58,144 nt of DNA, taken from contig JAIQFL010000016.1 of the NCBI GenBank assembly GCA_020073365.1, positions 1 through 58,144 on the forward strand, in the 5' to 3' direction. The position numbers and the translations under genes were made by a program. Numbering within the stretch: position 1 is the stretch's first letter; each line of letters begins with the position of its first letter. This DNA is from Terriglobia bacterium (GTDB lineage Bacteria; Acidobacteriota; Terriglobia; Bryobacterales; Bryobacteraceae). The notes beneath the pieces were generated by a model that was given only the letters and a program-made list of their open reading frames with translations, did no database searches and was not told the origin of the DNA. Positions 8,614 to 17,057 of this stretch are shown piece after piece.

Positions 8614-8982
8614 TTGGCCGCGCAGCTCTACCTTTACCAGGATGAGGAGGGCCACGCGCCACTACTTCCCTGGCTGGACAACCTTCCGAAGAAGGCCCGG
8701 GGGAAGTGCTTGGCCCGAATCGCCAGGCTCATGGCACTTGGCAACGGACTTCGGCGCCCGGAGGCCGACTACCTCCGGGATGGCATTTATGAACTGCGAG
8801 CGAGCTACCAGGGGGTTCATTACCGGATGCTCTACTTCTTCTCAGGCCAGGCAATAGTGGTGCTATCCCACGGCCTGACGAAGGAACAGGAGGTGCCGAA
8901 GCGCGAGATTGACAAGGCCGTTGAACGCAAGAAACACGTCGAGGCCGATTTCAAACGGTATACACTCAAACCGGAGTTTTAG
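8614..8982 (+). CDS. HigB/RelE-like toxin (Gp49-type)
   Basis: The 122-residue product resembles phage-derived Gp49-like/HigB toxins of the RelE superfamily, which cleave mRNA on the ribosome. Visible signatures are 'PLLPWLDNLPKKARGKCLAR', 'LRDGIYELRASYQGVHYRML' and 'LSHGLTKEQEVPKREIDKA', with the usual Arg/Tyr/Lys-rich core. The start is TTG 8614, chosen for the gaggagg site at 8603-8609; the ATG at 8610 is in another frame. It is followed after 2 bases by an XRE antitoxin gene, giving the toxin-first order of higBA modules. It may stabilise the neighbouring DGR/NACHT island. Confidence 0.85.
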   Translation: MAAQLYLYQDEEGHAPLLPWLDNLPKKARGKCLARIARLMALGNGLRRPEADYLRDGIYELRASYQGVHYRMLYFFSGQAIVVLSHGLTKEQEVPKREIDKAVERKKHVEADFKRYTLKPEF

Positions 8983-8984
8983 CG

Positions 8985-9329
8985 ATGGCAGGCAAGACGA
9001 AGAGCAAGAGGCAGAAGTTCGGATCTCCCACGATGCAGTTTCTTTACGACCGCTACATCGGGGACGACCCGGCACGTATCGAGGAATTCGAGGCGGAACT
9101 TATCAATGCTGAAATTGCACGTAAGATTTATGACCTCCGCACGAAGGCTGGGCTGAGCCAGCGGGATCTGGCAAAGCGGGTTGGCACCTCGGCGTCTGCC
9201 ATCTGCCGATTGGAGGATGCGGACTATGAGGGGCACTCACTCTCCATGCTCAAGCGCATTGCCGAAGCATTGGACAAGCGGGTCGAGATTCGTTTCGTTT
9301 CCACCAAGCGCCGGTTGCAACCAGCGTAA
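8985..9329 (+). CDS. XRE-family antitoxin, HigA-like
   Basis: The 114-residue protein carries a Cro/C1-type helix-turn-helix at about residues 45-75 ('LRTKAGLSQRDLAKRVGTSA', 'ICRLEDADYEGHSLSMLKRI'). It should neutralise the upstream toxin and repress the operon. The ATG lies 2 bases after the toxin stop, so translation is coupled. The N-terminal 40 residues are basic then acidic and probably form the toxin-binding part. The 81 bases after its stop, before the convergent comEC gene ends, hold nothing recognised. Confidence 0.85.
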   Translation: MAGKTKSKRQKFGSPTMQFLYDRYIGDDPARIEEFEAELINAEIARKIYDLRTKAGLSQRDLAKRVGTSASAICRLEDADYEGHSLSMLKRIAEALDKRVEIRFVSTKRRLQPA

Positions 9330-9410
9330 GCCACGGCAGCGATCAAGAGAACAGAGGGCTGACTATCACTCTGGCGGGGCGCTCCGGTTCCATTTCGGGG
9401 AACAGGGGAG

Positions 9411-11900
9411 CTATTTCGCGCCTCTGTAGGTTTCCACGCTCAACCGCCGGCCGTCGCTGCGAATGGTGATCAAGCCTTCCTCGTCGGTGCGGAGAATGGC
9501 GGCGCGATGCTGCTCGAGACGCGCGATCACGTCGGGATGCGGATGGCCGTAGCTGTTTTCGAAGCCCGCCGATACCACCGCAAAGGTAGGATTCACCGCA
9601 CGAAGGAACTCTTCGGTACTGGACGTCTTACTGCCGTGGTGCGCGACTTTGAGAACGTCGGTGCGCGCAAGTTCGTGGGCGTCGAGCATGCGCCACTCGA
9701 TCTGGCGCTCGACATCGCCGCTGAGCAGGAAAGAGTGGCAGCCGTACCGTAACCGCAGGACCAGGGAATCGTTGTTCTTGGGGGTGTCCGTCGGAACGTA
9801 GTCGGCGAACGGCGCAAGCACCTCGATTTCCGCCCCGCCGAAGGCGAACTGCGCGGGAGCCTGCAGGGGAACGATCTTGACGGCGTTGTGCGCGGCTTTT
9901 TCGCGGAGGATGCGCCAGCCGGGACTGTCGGGAGTGACGCCCGTCCACAACTCCCTGGGATGAAAATCCCCTACCAGCGCGGGCAGGCCGCCGATGTGGT
10001 CTTCGTGGGCGTGCGACAGCGCGATGATGTCCACGGTGCGGATCGAGCGGTCCCAAAGATAGGGCGCCACCACATCCTCGCCGATATCCAGTTGCGTGCG
10101 GGACTGATGGCCGAAAGCGGGGATGCCGCCGCCGTCCACCAGCATGCGTTTGCCGTCCGGAAAGACTACCAGCAGGCTGTCGCCCTGGCCCACATCGATG
10201 GTGGTCAACTCCAGTTGGCCGGGCCGTGTGTCCGGCGGAAACGGGTGCCACAGCAGCAGCGCCAGGAATAGCGCCACGGCGCTCACCGTCGCGGTCCGCC
10301 ACCAGCGGCCACGGGCAATCGCCGCCCCGATCAGCGCGGCCGAGAACGCCACGCCCAGCCACACGGGTGGCGTGGCGACGCGCCAGTTGGGCTCGATGTT
10401 GGCGTGCCAGCTCACCACCCTCTGCGACAGCCACAACAGCGCGCCCGCGATCTTCGCCACCCAGGCGAATCCCGTACAGACCGCGACGAAACCAGCCGGG
10501 ACGGCGAGGCCCATCAGTGGCACGACGAACGTGTTGGCTGAGAGGCCGGAGAGGCCCACGCGATGGAAGTAAACCACCATGGGGAGCGTCAGGCCCAACT
10601 GGGCGATGGCGGATACCACCGTCAGCTCGTAGACAAAGAACAGAAGTCTGGCGGGCACCGTGACCGCGAGCGTGGCCGCCCGGTGCGGAAGCCGCAGGCC
10701 GCGCAGGGTTCGGGCGAGCAGCCGCATCTCGATGCGGAACTGGGCCACGCGGGGAGGCAGGTGCAGGTCGCGGCCGGTGTCGTCAAGGTCTCCGAGGGCG
10801 CGGCCCAGCGGTCCCGATGTGGCGCGGATCAGCGGCATGGCAAATGCGCCCAGGAAGCCGACCGCCAGGAAGGTGAGCTGGAAGCTGGCGTCGAACAACT
10901 GCTCGGGGTCGAAAACCAGGAAGCCCAGCGCGACTGCGGCCAGCAGGTTCAGAGGCCGGCGCTCGCGGAAGAAGTAGCTGCCGATCATGAAAAGAGTCAG
11001 TCCCGCGGCGGAGCGCGTGCACGGAGCCTGCCAGCCGGTCAGCAGCGCGTAGAACCATGCCGCGGCGACCGTGGTCAGCAGTGCCAGGGGTTCGGGGACG
11101 AAACAGATTCGCAACAGGAACAGGAAGAAGGCGGCCAGGATGGCGACGTGGGTTCCGGAGATGACCAGCGCGTGAAAGGTGCCCGTCGAGCGATAGTCCT
11201 CGGTCCAGACTCTCTGGAGTTGGTAAGACTGGCCGATGAGGATCGCCTGCATGATGCCGGTCTGATAGTCGTTGCCGTGGTAAAGCCGCCCGATGCGCGC
11301 CAGAGCGGCCTGGCGCAGATCCATCACGGCCTTCTGGAAACGGGAGCCGCAGCGTCCCGGAAGAACTCGGACGGTGTTGGCGGCGCCGGACGCGGTCCAG
11401 TAGATGTCCTGGCGAGCCAGATACCGGGCGTAGTCGAAAGCCCCGGGATTGCCGAAGTTACGGGGCTTACGCACGCGGGCGTCGAGTTCCACGTTCTGGC
11501 CGTAGCGCAGCGGCGGGAGGGACTCATCGTCTTTGGTATACAGCGTGACCTGAGCACGCGCGTGAGGCTCCAGTTCCAGGAGGAAGCGTTCGCGTTCGCC
11601 GGAGATGGCGGGGGGTTCGACCACGCAGCCGCCCAGGATCACGATTTCGCGGCCTTCGGCATCCAGTTCCGGCCGCGGCGCGGGGGCGTGGGCCAGCGCC
11701 GTCAGAGCGCCGGCGCAGAACAAGCCGAGCGAGCAGCAGGTTCCGGCCAGGACGCGGGAATGGCGGAACAGCGCCAAAACGCCCAGCAGCAGGAAGGCCG
11801 TGATGGCGCCGAAGAGCTCCGATGGCTGAAACGGTACGAAGCGGGAAACCAGGATACCCGCGGCAATGGCAGCCAGGGGCCCGACCAGCGGGTGCTTCAC
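9411..11900 (-). CDS. comEC: ComEC/Rec2 competence DNA-transport protein
   Basis: This 829-residue inner-membrane protein forms the channel for single-stranded DNA uptake during natural transformation. The N terminus has paired membrane segments followed by a soluble OB-like DUF4131 region (about residues 75-190). The Competence domain is a block of membrane helices with the conserved patch 'DYRSTGTFHALVISGTHVAI'. The C terminus is a metallo-beta-lactamase-type domain with 'DVGQGDSLLVVFPDG' and the metal motif 'LSHAHEDHIGGLP', a candidate nuclease for the non-transported strand. The start is GTG 11900. Length and domain order match the family. No other competence genes are in view. Confidence 0.93.
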   Translation of the reverse strand: MKHPLVGPLAAIAAGILVSRFVPFQPSELFGAITAFLLLGVLALFRHSRVLAGTCCSLGLFCAGALTALAHAPAPRPELDAEGREIVILGGCVVEPPAISGERERFLLELEPHARAQVTLYTKDDESLPPLRYGQNVELDARVRKPRNFGNPGAFDYARYLARQDIYWTASGAANTVRVLPGRCGSRFQKAVMDLRQAALARIGRLYHGNDYQTGIMQAILIGQSYQLQRVWTEDYRSTGTFHALVISGTHVAILAAFFLFLLRICFVPEPLALLTTVAAAWFYALLTGWQAPCTRSAAGLTLFMIGSYFFRERRPLNLLAAVALGFLVFDPEQLFDASFQLTFLAVGFLGAFAMPLIRATSGPLGRALGDLDDTGRDLHLPPRVAQFRIEMRLLARTLRGLRLPHRAATLAVTVPARLLFFVYELTVVSAIAQLGLTLPMVVYFHRVGLSGLSANTFVVPLMGLAVPAGFVAVCTGFAWVAKIAGALLWLSQRVVSWHANIEPNWRVATPPVWLGVAFSAALIGAAIARGRWWRTATVSAVALFLALLLWHPFPPDTRPGQLELTTIDVGQGDSLLVVFPDGKRMLVDGGGIPAFGHQSRTQLDIGEDVVAPYLWDRSIRTVDIIALSHAHEDHIGGLPALVGDFHPRELWTGVTPDSPGWRILREKAAHNAVKIVPLQAPAQFAFGGAEIEVLAPFADYVPTDTPKNNDSLVLRLRYGCHSFLLSGDVERQIEWRMLDAHELARTDVLKVAHHGSKTSSTEEFLRAVNPTFAVVSAGFENSYGHPHPDVIARLEQHRAAILRTDEEGLITIRSDGRRLSVETYRGAK

Positions 11901-12498
11901 GGAAACCCGATTGTAGCAGGGCGCGCGGCGTTAGCCTTCGCTTGCGTTGCTCGGCGATTCCAATTCCCTCGGACTCCGGCGGAAATTCCCTATAAGTTGA
12001 TGAAACTGCAAGGGACACCCGTCGGAGTCCGCATAGGCGTTAAAATCACCCTGCCTGGTCTATCAGGTCTCGCATGATCGTGATCTCCTCCTCCCTGAGC
12101 GTCAACACCGTCCAACCAGGAGGAGGTTCGGGTTGCCCAACGCCCATCTCGGGAAACGGCCGGGGCCACTTGTGCGGGAAGACACACGACCATTTGGATG
12201 TGATGGTTAAACTACGGCGTTAGGCAGGGGTAATGGCGCTTGCGCGGGCTGGCCGTCATAGTCGCCATGGACAATTTCCGGATGGGCCGTTAAGCTTCCG
12301 CCCTCCGCACCCGTGGCCAGGGTCATGACTACGCGACGGGTTTGTACACAAAATCACATACGGACGAAGCGTCACGGCCGCAATCATGATAAACAACGAT
12401 GGCCATGGCTTGATTAACAGATAAAACGGCCTTAATCTATGAATTGATCTACCCGCACGCATAGGTTGCGAAAGAAAGACCGCGCGAGGTACACAGTC
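11901..12498. other. Gap of about 600 bases with no recognised intact gene
   Basis: This divergent spacer separates comEC from the redox operon. It is slightly more AT-rich near 12330-12470 than its surroundings, which suits promoters for the plus-strand operon, but no clear -35/-10 pair was seen. A small minus-strand coding-like stretch is listed separately. Confidence 0.5.
12046..12147 (-). CDS. Tiny open frame, possible gene remnant
   Basis: From ATG 12147 the minus strand encodes 33 residues including 'PPGWTVLTLREEEITIMRDL'. The composition looks protein-like, and the frame stays open upstream for about 30 more codons to a TAA without a usual start. It could be the tail of a decayed small gene. 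No family is recognised. Confidence 0.2.
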   Translation of the reverse strand: MGVGQPEPPPGWTVLTLREEEITIMRDLIDQAG

Positions 12499-13926
12499 AT
12501 GGCTACTCAAAGTGGCCCCGCTCCTGGCACACGGTGCCACATCGTGCTTGTACCGGGGTTCGGCGGCTTCGACGCGCTTGGACGTGTCACGTACTATGCG
12601 GGTATCACGCGCCTGTTTCAACAATGGAAGCGCAGATATGACCCGCCGCCAGTAGTACTTCACTACTTCGATAACCTCCCAACCGCAGCGGTAGTGACTC
12701 GGGCAACACGATTGCGAAAGTACCTGGCCAAGCGCATGGCCCGCGACGAAATCCTCGAGAACGATAGGATTGTTCTGGTAGGCCACTCGACCGGTGGGCT
12801 CGATATCCGCCAGCTCATTCGCGACCTGGACAACAGCAAGAACCGTTGGGTGCACGTCGATGGTGAATGCAGGATAAGTGCGCGGGCAATCCGCCATTGC
12901 CTGGATGCCGTCGTATTCCTCTCCGTCCCCCATTTTGGGACCAACGTTGCCGATTGGTTGTACTCCCACCCCGTCCTGCGCAAGACCGTGATCACCGACT
13001 TGCGGGCCGCCTTCGCAGGTTCCCAGGTGTACCTGCTCGACGAAATCGAGGCCGGAATCGCAGGTGGCGCCGCCTGCTTTACCGGCGCAGACCTGCTTCT
13101 GGCACTCCGGGACGCGCTGACGGAGGCCAATGACCGCCTGGGCGCGCCGGATCCGTCGCGGATCGCCGACGCGCAGGAGGCCGCATCCGAACTCGAATTG
13201 TATTTCCGCCATATGGCCTCCGATTTCCGGGTGATCAACGATCTCACCTCCGAGTCTCATGAAAGCGAGAAGAGCCCGGCGCACTTCTCCTATCAGGAGC
13301 GCTTGAAGGAACTCGATCTCTGGAACAAGCCACCGAAGATCCGAACTCTGTCGTATGCGACTGTGGGAGGCCGTCCATTTCGCTTCCCCTCGCCCTCCGG
13401 ATGTCCCGCACCCACCTTTCATCTGACAGATCCGTTCGCCTATCTTGAGATTGCCAATGGGTGCGGGCTGAGCGCCAATACCGATATCTCCTATCGGCTC
13501 GGTTACCGGGCATGCGCCGGCGGGCCGCTCCGGTGGCCGCCACTGGCCGGCACAGTCGCAAGAGTGCTCGGACCGCCTCCGCCCCAGCCGCTCGAACTGT
13601 GGGACAACGACGGAATTGTCAATACGGTTTCCATGCTCTGGCCCAACGACGATACTACGCTGGTCCAGGCCGACCACCTGGACATCATCGGCCACTACCG
13701 GCGGAGACTGGCGCCACGCGAACCGGGCGAAGACAGCCGCGAACCACCACGCACTTACCAGTCTTACGATTCTTTCAGGTCTTCGCCACTATTTGACGAG
13801 ACGACCTTTAAGGACGTCTGGACGGAAATCTTCTTCTTCTCCGCCATCCCAAAGGCATTTAGTCAGAACCAAAGAAGCCAGCCCGTACGCGTTACGCTGG
13901 CAGCCGGGGCACCGGCCGCCTGCTGA
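12499..13926 (+). CDS. Alpha/beta hydrolase (lipase/esterase-like)
   Basis: The protein opens with 'CHIVLVPGFGGFDALG', a typical first strand and oxyanion loop of lipase-type alpha/beta hydrolases, and carries the nucleophile elbow 'GHSTGG' with Ser97. A catalytic Asp and His are likely in the C-terminal half ('LWDNDGIVNTVSMLWPND' and 'VQADHLDIIGHYRR' fit the acid and base regions). No signal peptide is evident, so it should be cytoplasmic. The start is ATG 12499; a TTG at 12466 would add 11 residues. It is the first gene of a five-gene same-strand cluster (38 bases before the flavoprotein), suggesting it hydrolyses an ester substrate or product for the oxidoreductases downstream. Substrate unknown. 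Confidence 0.82.
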   Translation: MATQSGPAPGTRCHIVLVPGFGGFDALGRVTYYAGITRLFQQWKRRYDPPPVVLHYFDNLPTAAVVTRATRLRKYLAKRMARDEILENDRIVLVGHSTGGLDIRQLIRDLDNSKNRWVHVDGECRISARAIRHCLDAVVFLSVPHFGTNVADWLYSHPVLRKTVITDLRAAFAGSQVYLLDEIEAGIAGGAACFTGADLLLALRDALTEANDRLGAPDPSRIADAQEAASELELYFRHMASDFRVINDLTSESHESEKSPAHFSYQERLKELDLWNKPPKIRTLSYATVGGRPFRFPSPSGCPAPTFHLTDPFAYLEIANGCGLSANTDISYRLGYRACAGGPLRWPPLAGTVARVLGPPPPQPLELWDNDGIVNTVSMLWPNDDTTLVQADHLDIIGHYRRRLAPREPGEDSREPPRTYQSYDSFRSSPLFDETTFKDVWTEIFFFSAIPKAFSQNQRSQPVRVTLAAGAPAAC

Positions 13927-13964
13927 GGCCAATCGATTTAGGCATCGATGAGAGGACGTTAACA

Positions 13965-15365
13965 ATGACGAGAGCGACACCGTCTTCTTTCACCCACGAG
14001 GACGATAGAAGTATCGTCTTTTCACCCCTTTCGTTCAAGAACCTGAATGTGAAGAACCGGTTGTTCCGTTCGAACCTCAGCGGGATGTTCGACGACTACA
14101 ATGGCCACGGTGGAAATGCACGGATCAACTGGGAGGCAAAGTTCGCCCGCGGGGGTGTAGGCGCCATTATCTCATCCTATACGCCGGTGGCCGTGTGCGG
14201 GCGCATTCTGACCCGTTACGCCATGATTGACGATGACGACAAGATCCCGTTCTGGCGACTGGTGGGCGAACAGGTACACCGGTACGACTGCAAGTTCATC
14301 CTGCAACTCAGCCATTCGGGGCGCCAGCAGGATATGGGCGGGGTGGAGAACCTGTACAAGCGGGCGCTTAGCTCTACCAGCCGGAAAGATTTCTTCCACG
14401 GTCTGCTATGCCAAGCTATGACCAAAGCGGAAATCGACGAGACCGTGCGCCAATTCGCCCAGGGTGCCCGCCGGGCTAGGGAAGCCGGCCTGGACGGAGT
14501 CGAATTGCACGGCGCCAATGGCTACCTCATTACCCAGTTCCTCAGCTCCGGCATCAATGACCGCACCGATGAGTATGGCGGCCCCGTCGTGAATCGGACT
14601 CGCTTTGTGCTCGAGATCGTACGGGCGATCCGCAAGGAAGCGGGACGGGATTTCCATTTACAAATGAAAATCAACGGCGTCGACCATAACGGTTGGCTCT
14701 ATCCGTGGGTCCACAAAGGGAACTCCCTCGAAGAAACCGTCGAGATATGCAGATTGCTGGAAGATGGCGGGAACGGCGTTGACGCGTTTCATGTCTCCAG
14801 TGGCAGCACGTTTCCCCATCCCCGGAATCCGGCCGGCGACTTTCCGGTCGCCGAGGCTCTGCGCTGGTACGATGGGATGCTCTCCCAGGGTGTGCGGACG
14901 CACCTCAACTATGCCATTTTCGAGAGCGGGATCCTAGGGCCGCTCTTCCGGCGGTACTGGATCTACCGACGGGGGCCCACCATCGAAGGCATCAACGCGG
15001 CGTATGCCCGCGAGATCAAAAGCAACGTGAGCGTCAAGGTCGTTTGTACTGGCGGTTTTCAGCATGCGGCGATGATCGCCCAAGTCATCCGGGGCAACTG
15101 GTGCGACGCGGTGAGCATTGGCCGCCCGCTGATTGCCAATAACGATCTGCCCCGGATCCTCGAGCGTCAGGACGGCCCGGCGCCCGGCAAAGAGTGCACC
15201 TACTGCAATAAGTGCCTCCTCAACGATCTGGAGAACCCTCTCGGCTGCTACGAATTGTCCCGCTATGACGGTGCCGATTTCGATGAGAAATACCGGAACA
15301 TGATGGCTAGCGTGATGTCCGTCTACGATCCACCGGCTTCTTCACGCCTTCGCTTGGAAGTCTGA
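13965..15365 (+). CDS. Old yellow enzyme family NADH:flavin oxidoreductase with C-terminal Cys cluster
   Basis: This 466-residue protein is an FMN TIM-barrel ene-reductase. Early residues 'FSPLSFKNLNVKNRLFRSNL' and the active-site segment 'ELHGANGYLITQFLSS' (H182, N185) with 'DEYGG' are classic. Near the end, 'CTYCNKC' (C411, C414, C417) plus C428 gives a C-x2-C-x2-C-x10-C pattern, close to the 4Fe-4S site of 2,4-dienoyl-CoA reductase-type members. The C-terminal NAD(P)H-binding domain of those enzymes is absent, so electrons may come from a partner. A 75-residue insertion around 240-330 ('GPLFRRYWIYRRGP') is unusual. It sits in the operon 16 bases before the cytochrome c gene. Confidence 0.87.
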   Translation: MTRATPSSFTHEDDRSIVFSPLSFKNLNVKNRLFRSNLSGMFDDYNGHGGNARINWEAKFARGGVGAIISSYTPVAVCGRILTRYAMIDDDDKIPFWRLVGEQVHRYDCKFILQLSHSGRQQDMGGVENLYKRALSSTSRKDFFHGLLCQAMTKAEIDETVRQFAQGARRAREAGLDGVELHGANGYLITQFLSSGINDRTDEYGGPVVNRTRFVLEIVRAIRKEAGRDFHLQMKINGVDHNGWLYPWVHKGNSLEETVEICRLLEDGGNGVDAFHVSSGSTFPHPRNPAGDFPVAEALRWYDGMLSQGVRTHLNYAIFESGILGPLFRRYWIYRRGPTIEGINAAYAREIKSNVSVKVVCTGGFQHAAMIAQVIRGNWCDAVSIGRPLIANNDLPRILERQDGPAPGKECTYCNKCLLNDLENPLGCYELSRYDGADFDEKYRNMMASVMSVYDPPASSRLRLEV

Positions 15366-15381
15366 GGAAAGGAGAACGCCA

Positions 15382-17016
15382 GTGGCACAACAGTTCCGAA
15401 CTCCCGTCGAAGAGTATGAAAGACGTCGCGAGTGGATTATCCGCGGCAGCTTGCTCCTGATCGTCTTGTCCATCGCCGCCATCGTCTACTGGCGTTATAT
15501 CCGGGAATCGCCGGTCGATTATGCTAGCGACATCGAGCATTTCAAGTATGGCTCTATCGGCGCCGACTCCGACGCCGGCATCCCCTATTGGGTCTGGCGG
15601 GTTATGCCGCAAGTCTGTCCCGGCCATCTGCCCCATCCCGCAGCTTTCAGAGCGCTCCCGGCCGACGAACAAAGCGGTTTAGCCGGTTATCAACAGTTCG
15701 GCTTCCTCATCGAAGAGGGTAAAGACCGGCCGATCGGGTTCTCGATGCGCCGGGTGCAGATCGATCGCGTCGGCCTGGACTGTGCCGCCTGCCACAGCAG
15801 TAGTGTCCGGGTGAGCGAAGGAATGGATCCCGCAAGAATATACCCCGCCGGTTACGTTCAATACTTGGATTCCAGCAAGTCACGGGTGTTGATCTTTGGC
15901 ATGCCGGCCAATACCGTGGACCTTCAGGGCTATTTCGAGTTCCTATTCGCCTGTGCCGCAGACCCGTACTTCACAGTCGACAATGTCATGAGTCATATCG
16001 CCGCCGTGGCCACGCTCGGCCCGGTCGAACGGTTCTTGTACCGGCTATCCATTCCGGTTATGCGCGAAAGGCTCCTACTGCGAAGAGGCCAGTTCGAGTT
16101 CTTTGCCCAAATGCCGCCTTTCGGACCTGGGCGAGTCGATACGTTTAGCCCTTACAAGGCAGCGTTCTTCCACTTCCCCTACGATGGCACCATTGGGACC
16201 GCGGATTTCCCGTCCCTGTGGAACCAACGGCCTCGCGTCGGCATGCACCTGCACTGGGATGGCGACAACCAGTCTGTCTTCGAGCGCAATATCAGCGCTT
16301 CCTTAGGCGCCGGCGCCACACCCACAAGCCTGGATATGACGCGCATGCTACGCGTGGCCTACTGGATCGGCTGCCCGGACCCGCGGGCCAACCCATCCCC
16401 TGAGGAGCAGGCACGGGCGATCAAGGCCGCCCGCCTGGACCCGGTACCGCACCAACTCGAGTTACCCATTCCAAAGTACCCGTTCGCCGTTATTGCGGAA
16501 CTCGCGCACGCCGGCGAGGGCGTTTACATCCGGGAGTGCGCCGCCTGTCATGGGTGGCAGGGCGAGCATGTGGGCGAGGTACTTCCGATCGAGAAGATCG
16601 GTACCGATCCCCACCGGCTCGACTCGTTCACCCCGGAGTTCGCGAAGAGTCAGAATACCCTCGGGACGGGCTTGTGGTGGCACTTCCATAACTTCCAGAA
16701 GACGAACGGATACGCTAACATGCCTCTGGATGGCATCTGGGCGCGCGCGCCGTACCTGCACAACGGCTCGGCGCCTACGCTGAGCGACATGCTCGCGAAA
16801 CCGCAGGACCGGCCGAAACAGTTCTATCGCGGCGATGACCGCTACGATCCCGTCAACGTAGGCTTCCGCTCCGATCGCCGGGTCTCCGACGACGGCCGGG
16901 AGTTATTCCAGTTCACCGTGGCCACACAGGGGAATGGCAACTCCGGACACACCTATGGCAACAACCTATCTGAGGCCGATAAGAGAGCCTTACTCGAGTA
17001 TCTCAAGACGCTATAG
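15382..17016 (+). CDS. Membrane-anchored dihaem cytochrome c, RoxA-like
   Basis: The GTG at 15382 follows a good ribosome binding site (aggaaaggag). One membrane helix near residues 20-40 ('LLLIVLSIAAIVYW') anchors a large periplasmic part. Two CxxCH haem sites, both reading CAACH, are at residues 134-138 and 386-390. The C-terminal cytochrome domain ends with 'APYLHNGSAPTLSDML' and 'RPKQFYRGDDRYDPVNVGF', a signature shared with RoxA-like rubber/polyisoprenoid oxygenases and related dihaem cytochromes. It could be an oxygenase acting on a hydrophobic substrate or an electron acceptor for the adjacent GMC oxidoreductase; the sequence does not decide. Length (544) is shorter than canonical RoxA (about 680). 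Confidence 0.83.
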   Translation: MAQQFRTPVEEYERRREWIIRGSLLLIVLSIAAIVYWRYIRESPVDYASDIEHFKYGSIGADSDAGIPYWVWRVMPQVCPGHLPHPAAFRALPADEQSGLAGYQQFGFLIEEGKDRPIGFSMRRVQIDRVGLDCAACHSSSVRVSEGMDPARIYPAGYVQYLDSSKSRVLIFGMPANTVDLQGYFEFLFACAADPYFTVDNVMSHIAAVATLGPVERFLYRLSIPVMRERLLLRRGQFEFFAQMPPFGPGRVDTFSPYKAAFFHFPYDGTIGTADFPSLWNQRPRVGMHLHWDGDNQSVFERNISASLGAGATPTSLDMTRMLRVAYWIGCPDPRANPSPEEQARAIKAARLDPVPHQLELPIPKYPFAVIAELAHAGEGVYIRECAACHGWQGEHVGEVLPIEKIGTDPHRLDSFTPEFAKSQNTLGTGLWWHFHNFQKTNGYANMPLDGIWARAPYLHNGSAPTLSDMLAKPQDRPKQFYRGDDRYDPVNVGFRSDRRVSDDGRELFQFTVATQGNGNSGHTYGNNLSEADKRALLEYLKTL

Positions 17017-17057
17017 AGCGAACTGGCAGGCACTCTTGAGGTTCAAGGAGTCAACTT

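Noticed and set aside
8573..8857. Alternative reading from ATG 8610 for the toxin
   Set aside because: That frame is unrelated in sequence; the RelE/HigB-like residues are in the frame started by TTG 8614, which has the better-spaced gaggagg.
10563..12077. Plus-strand frame of about 500 codons across comEC
   Set aside because: It lies opposite a well-supported comEC gene and has the low-complexity Gln/Gly/Arg composition of a reverse-frame shadow.
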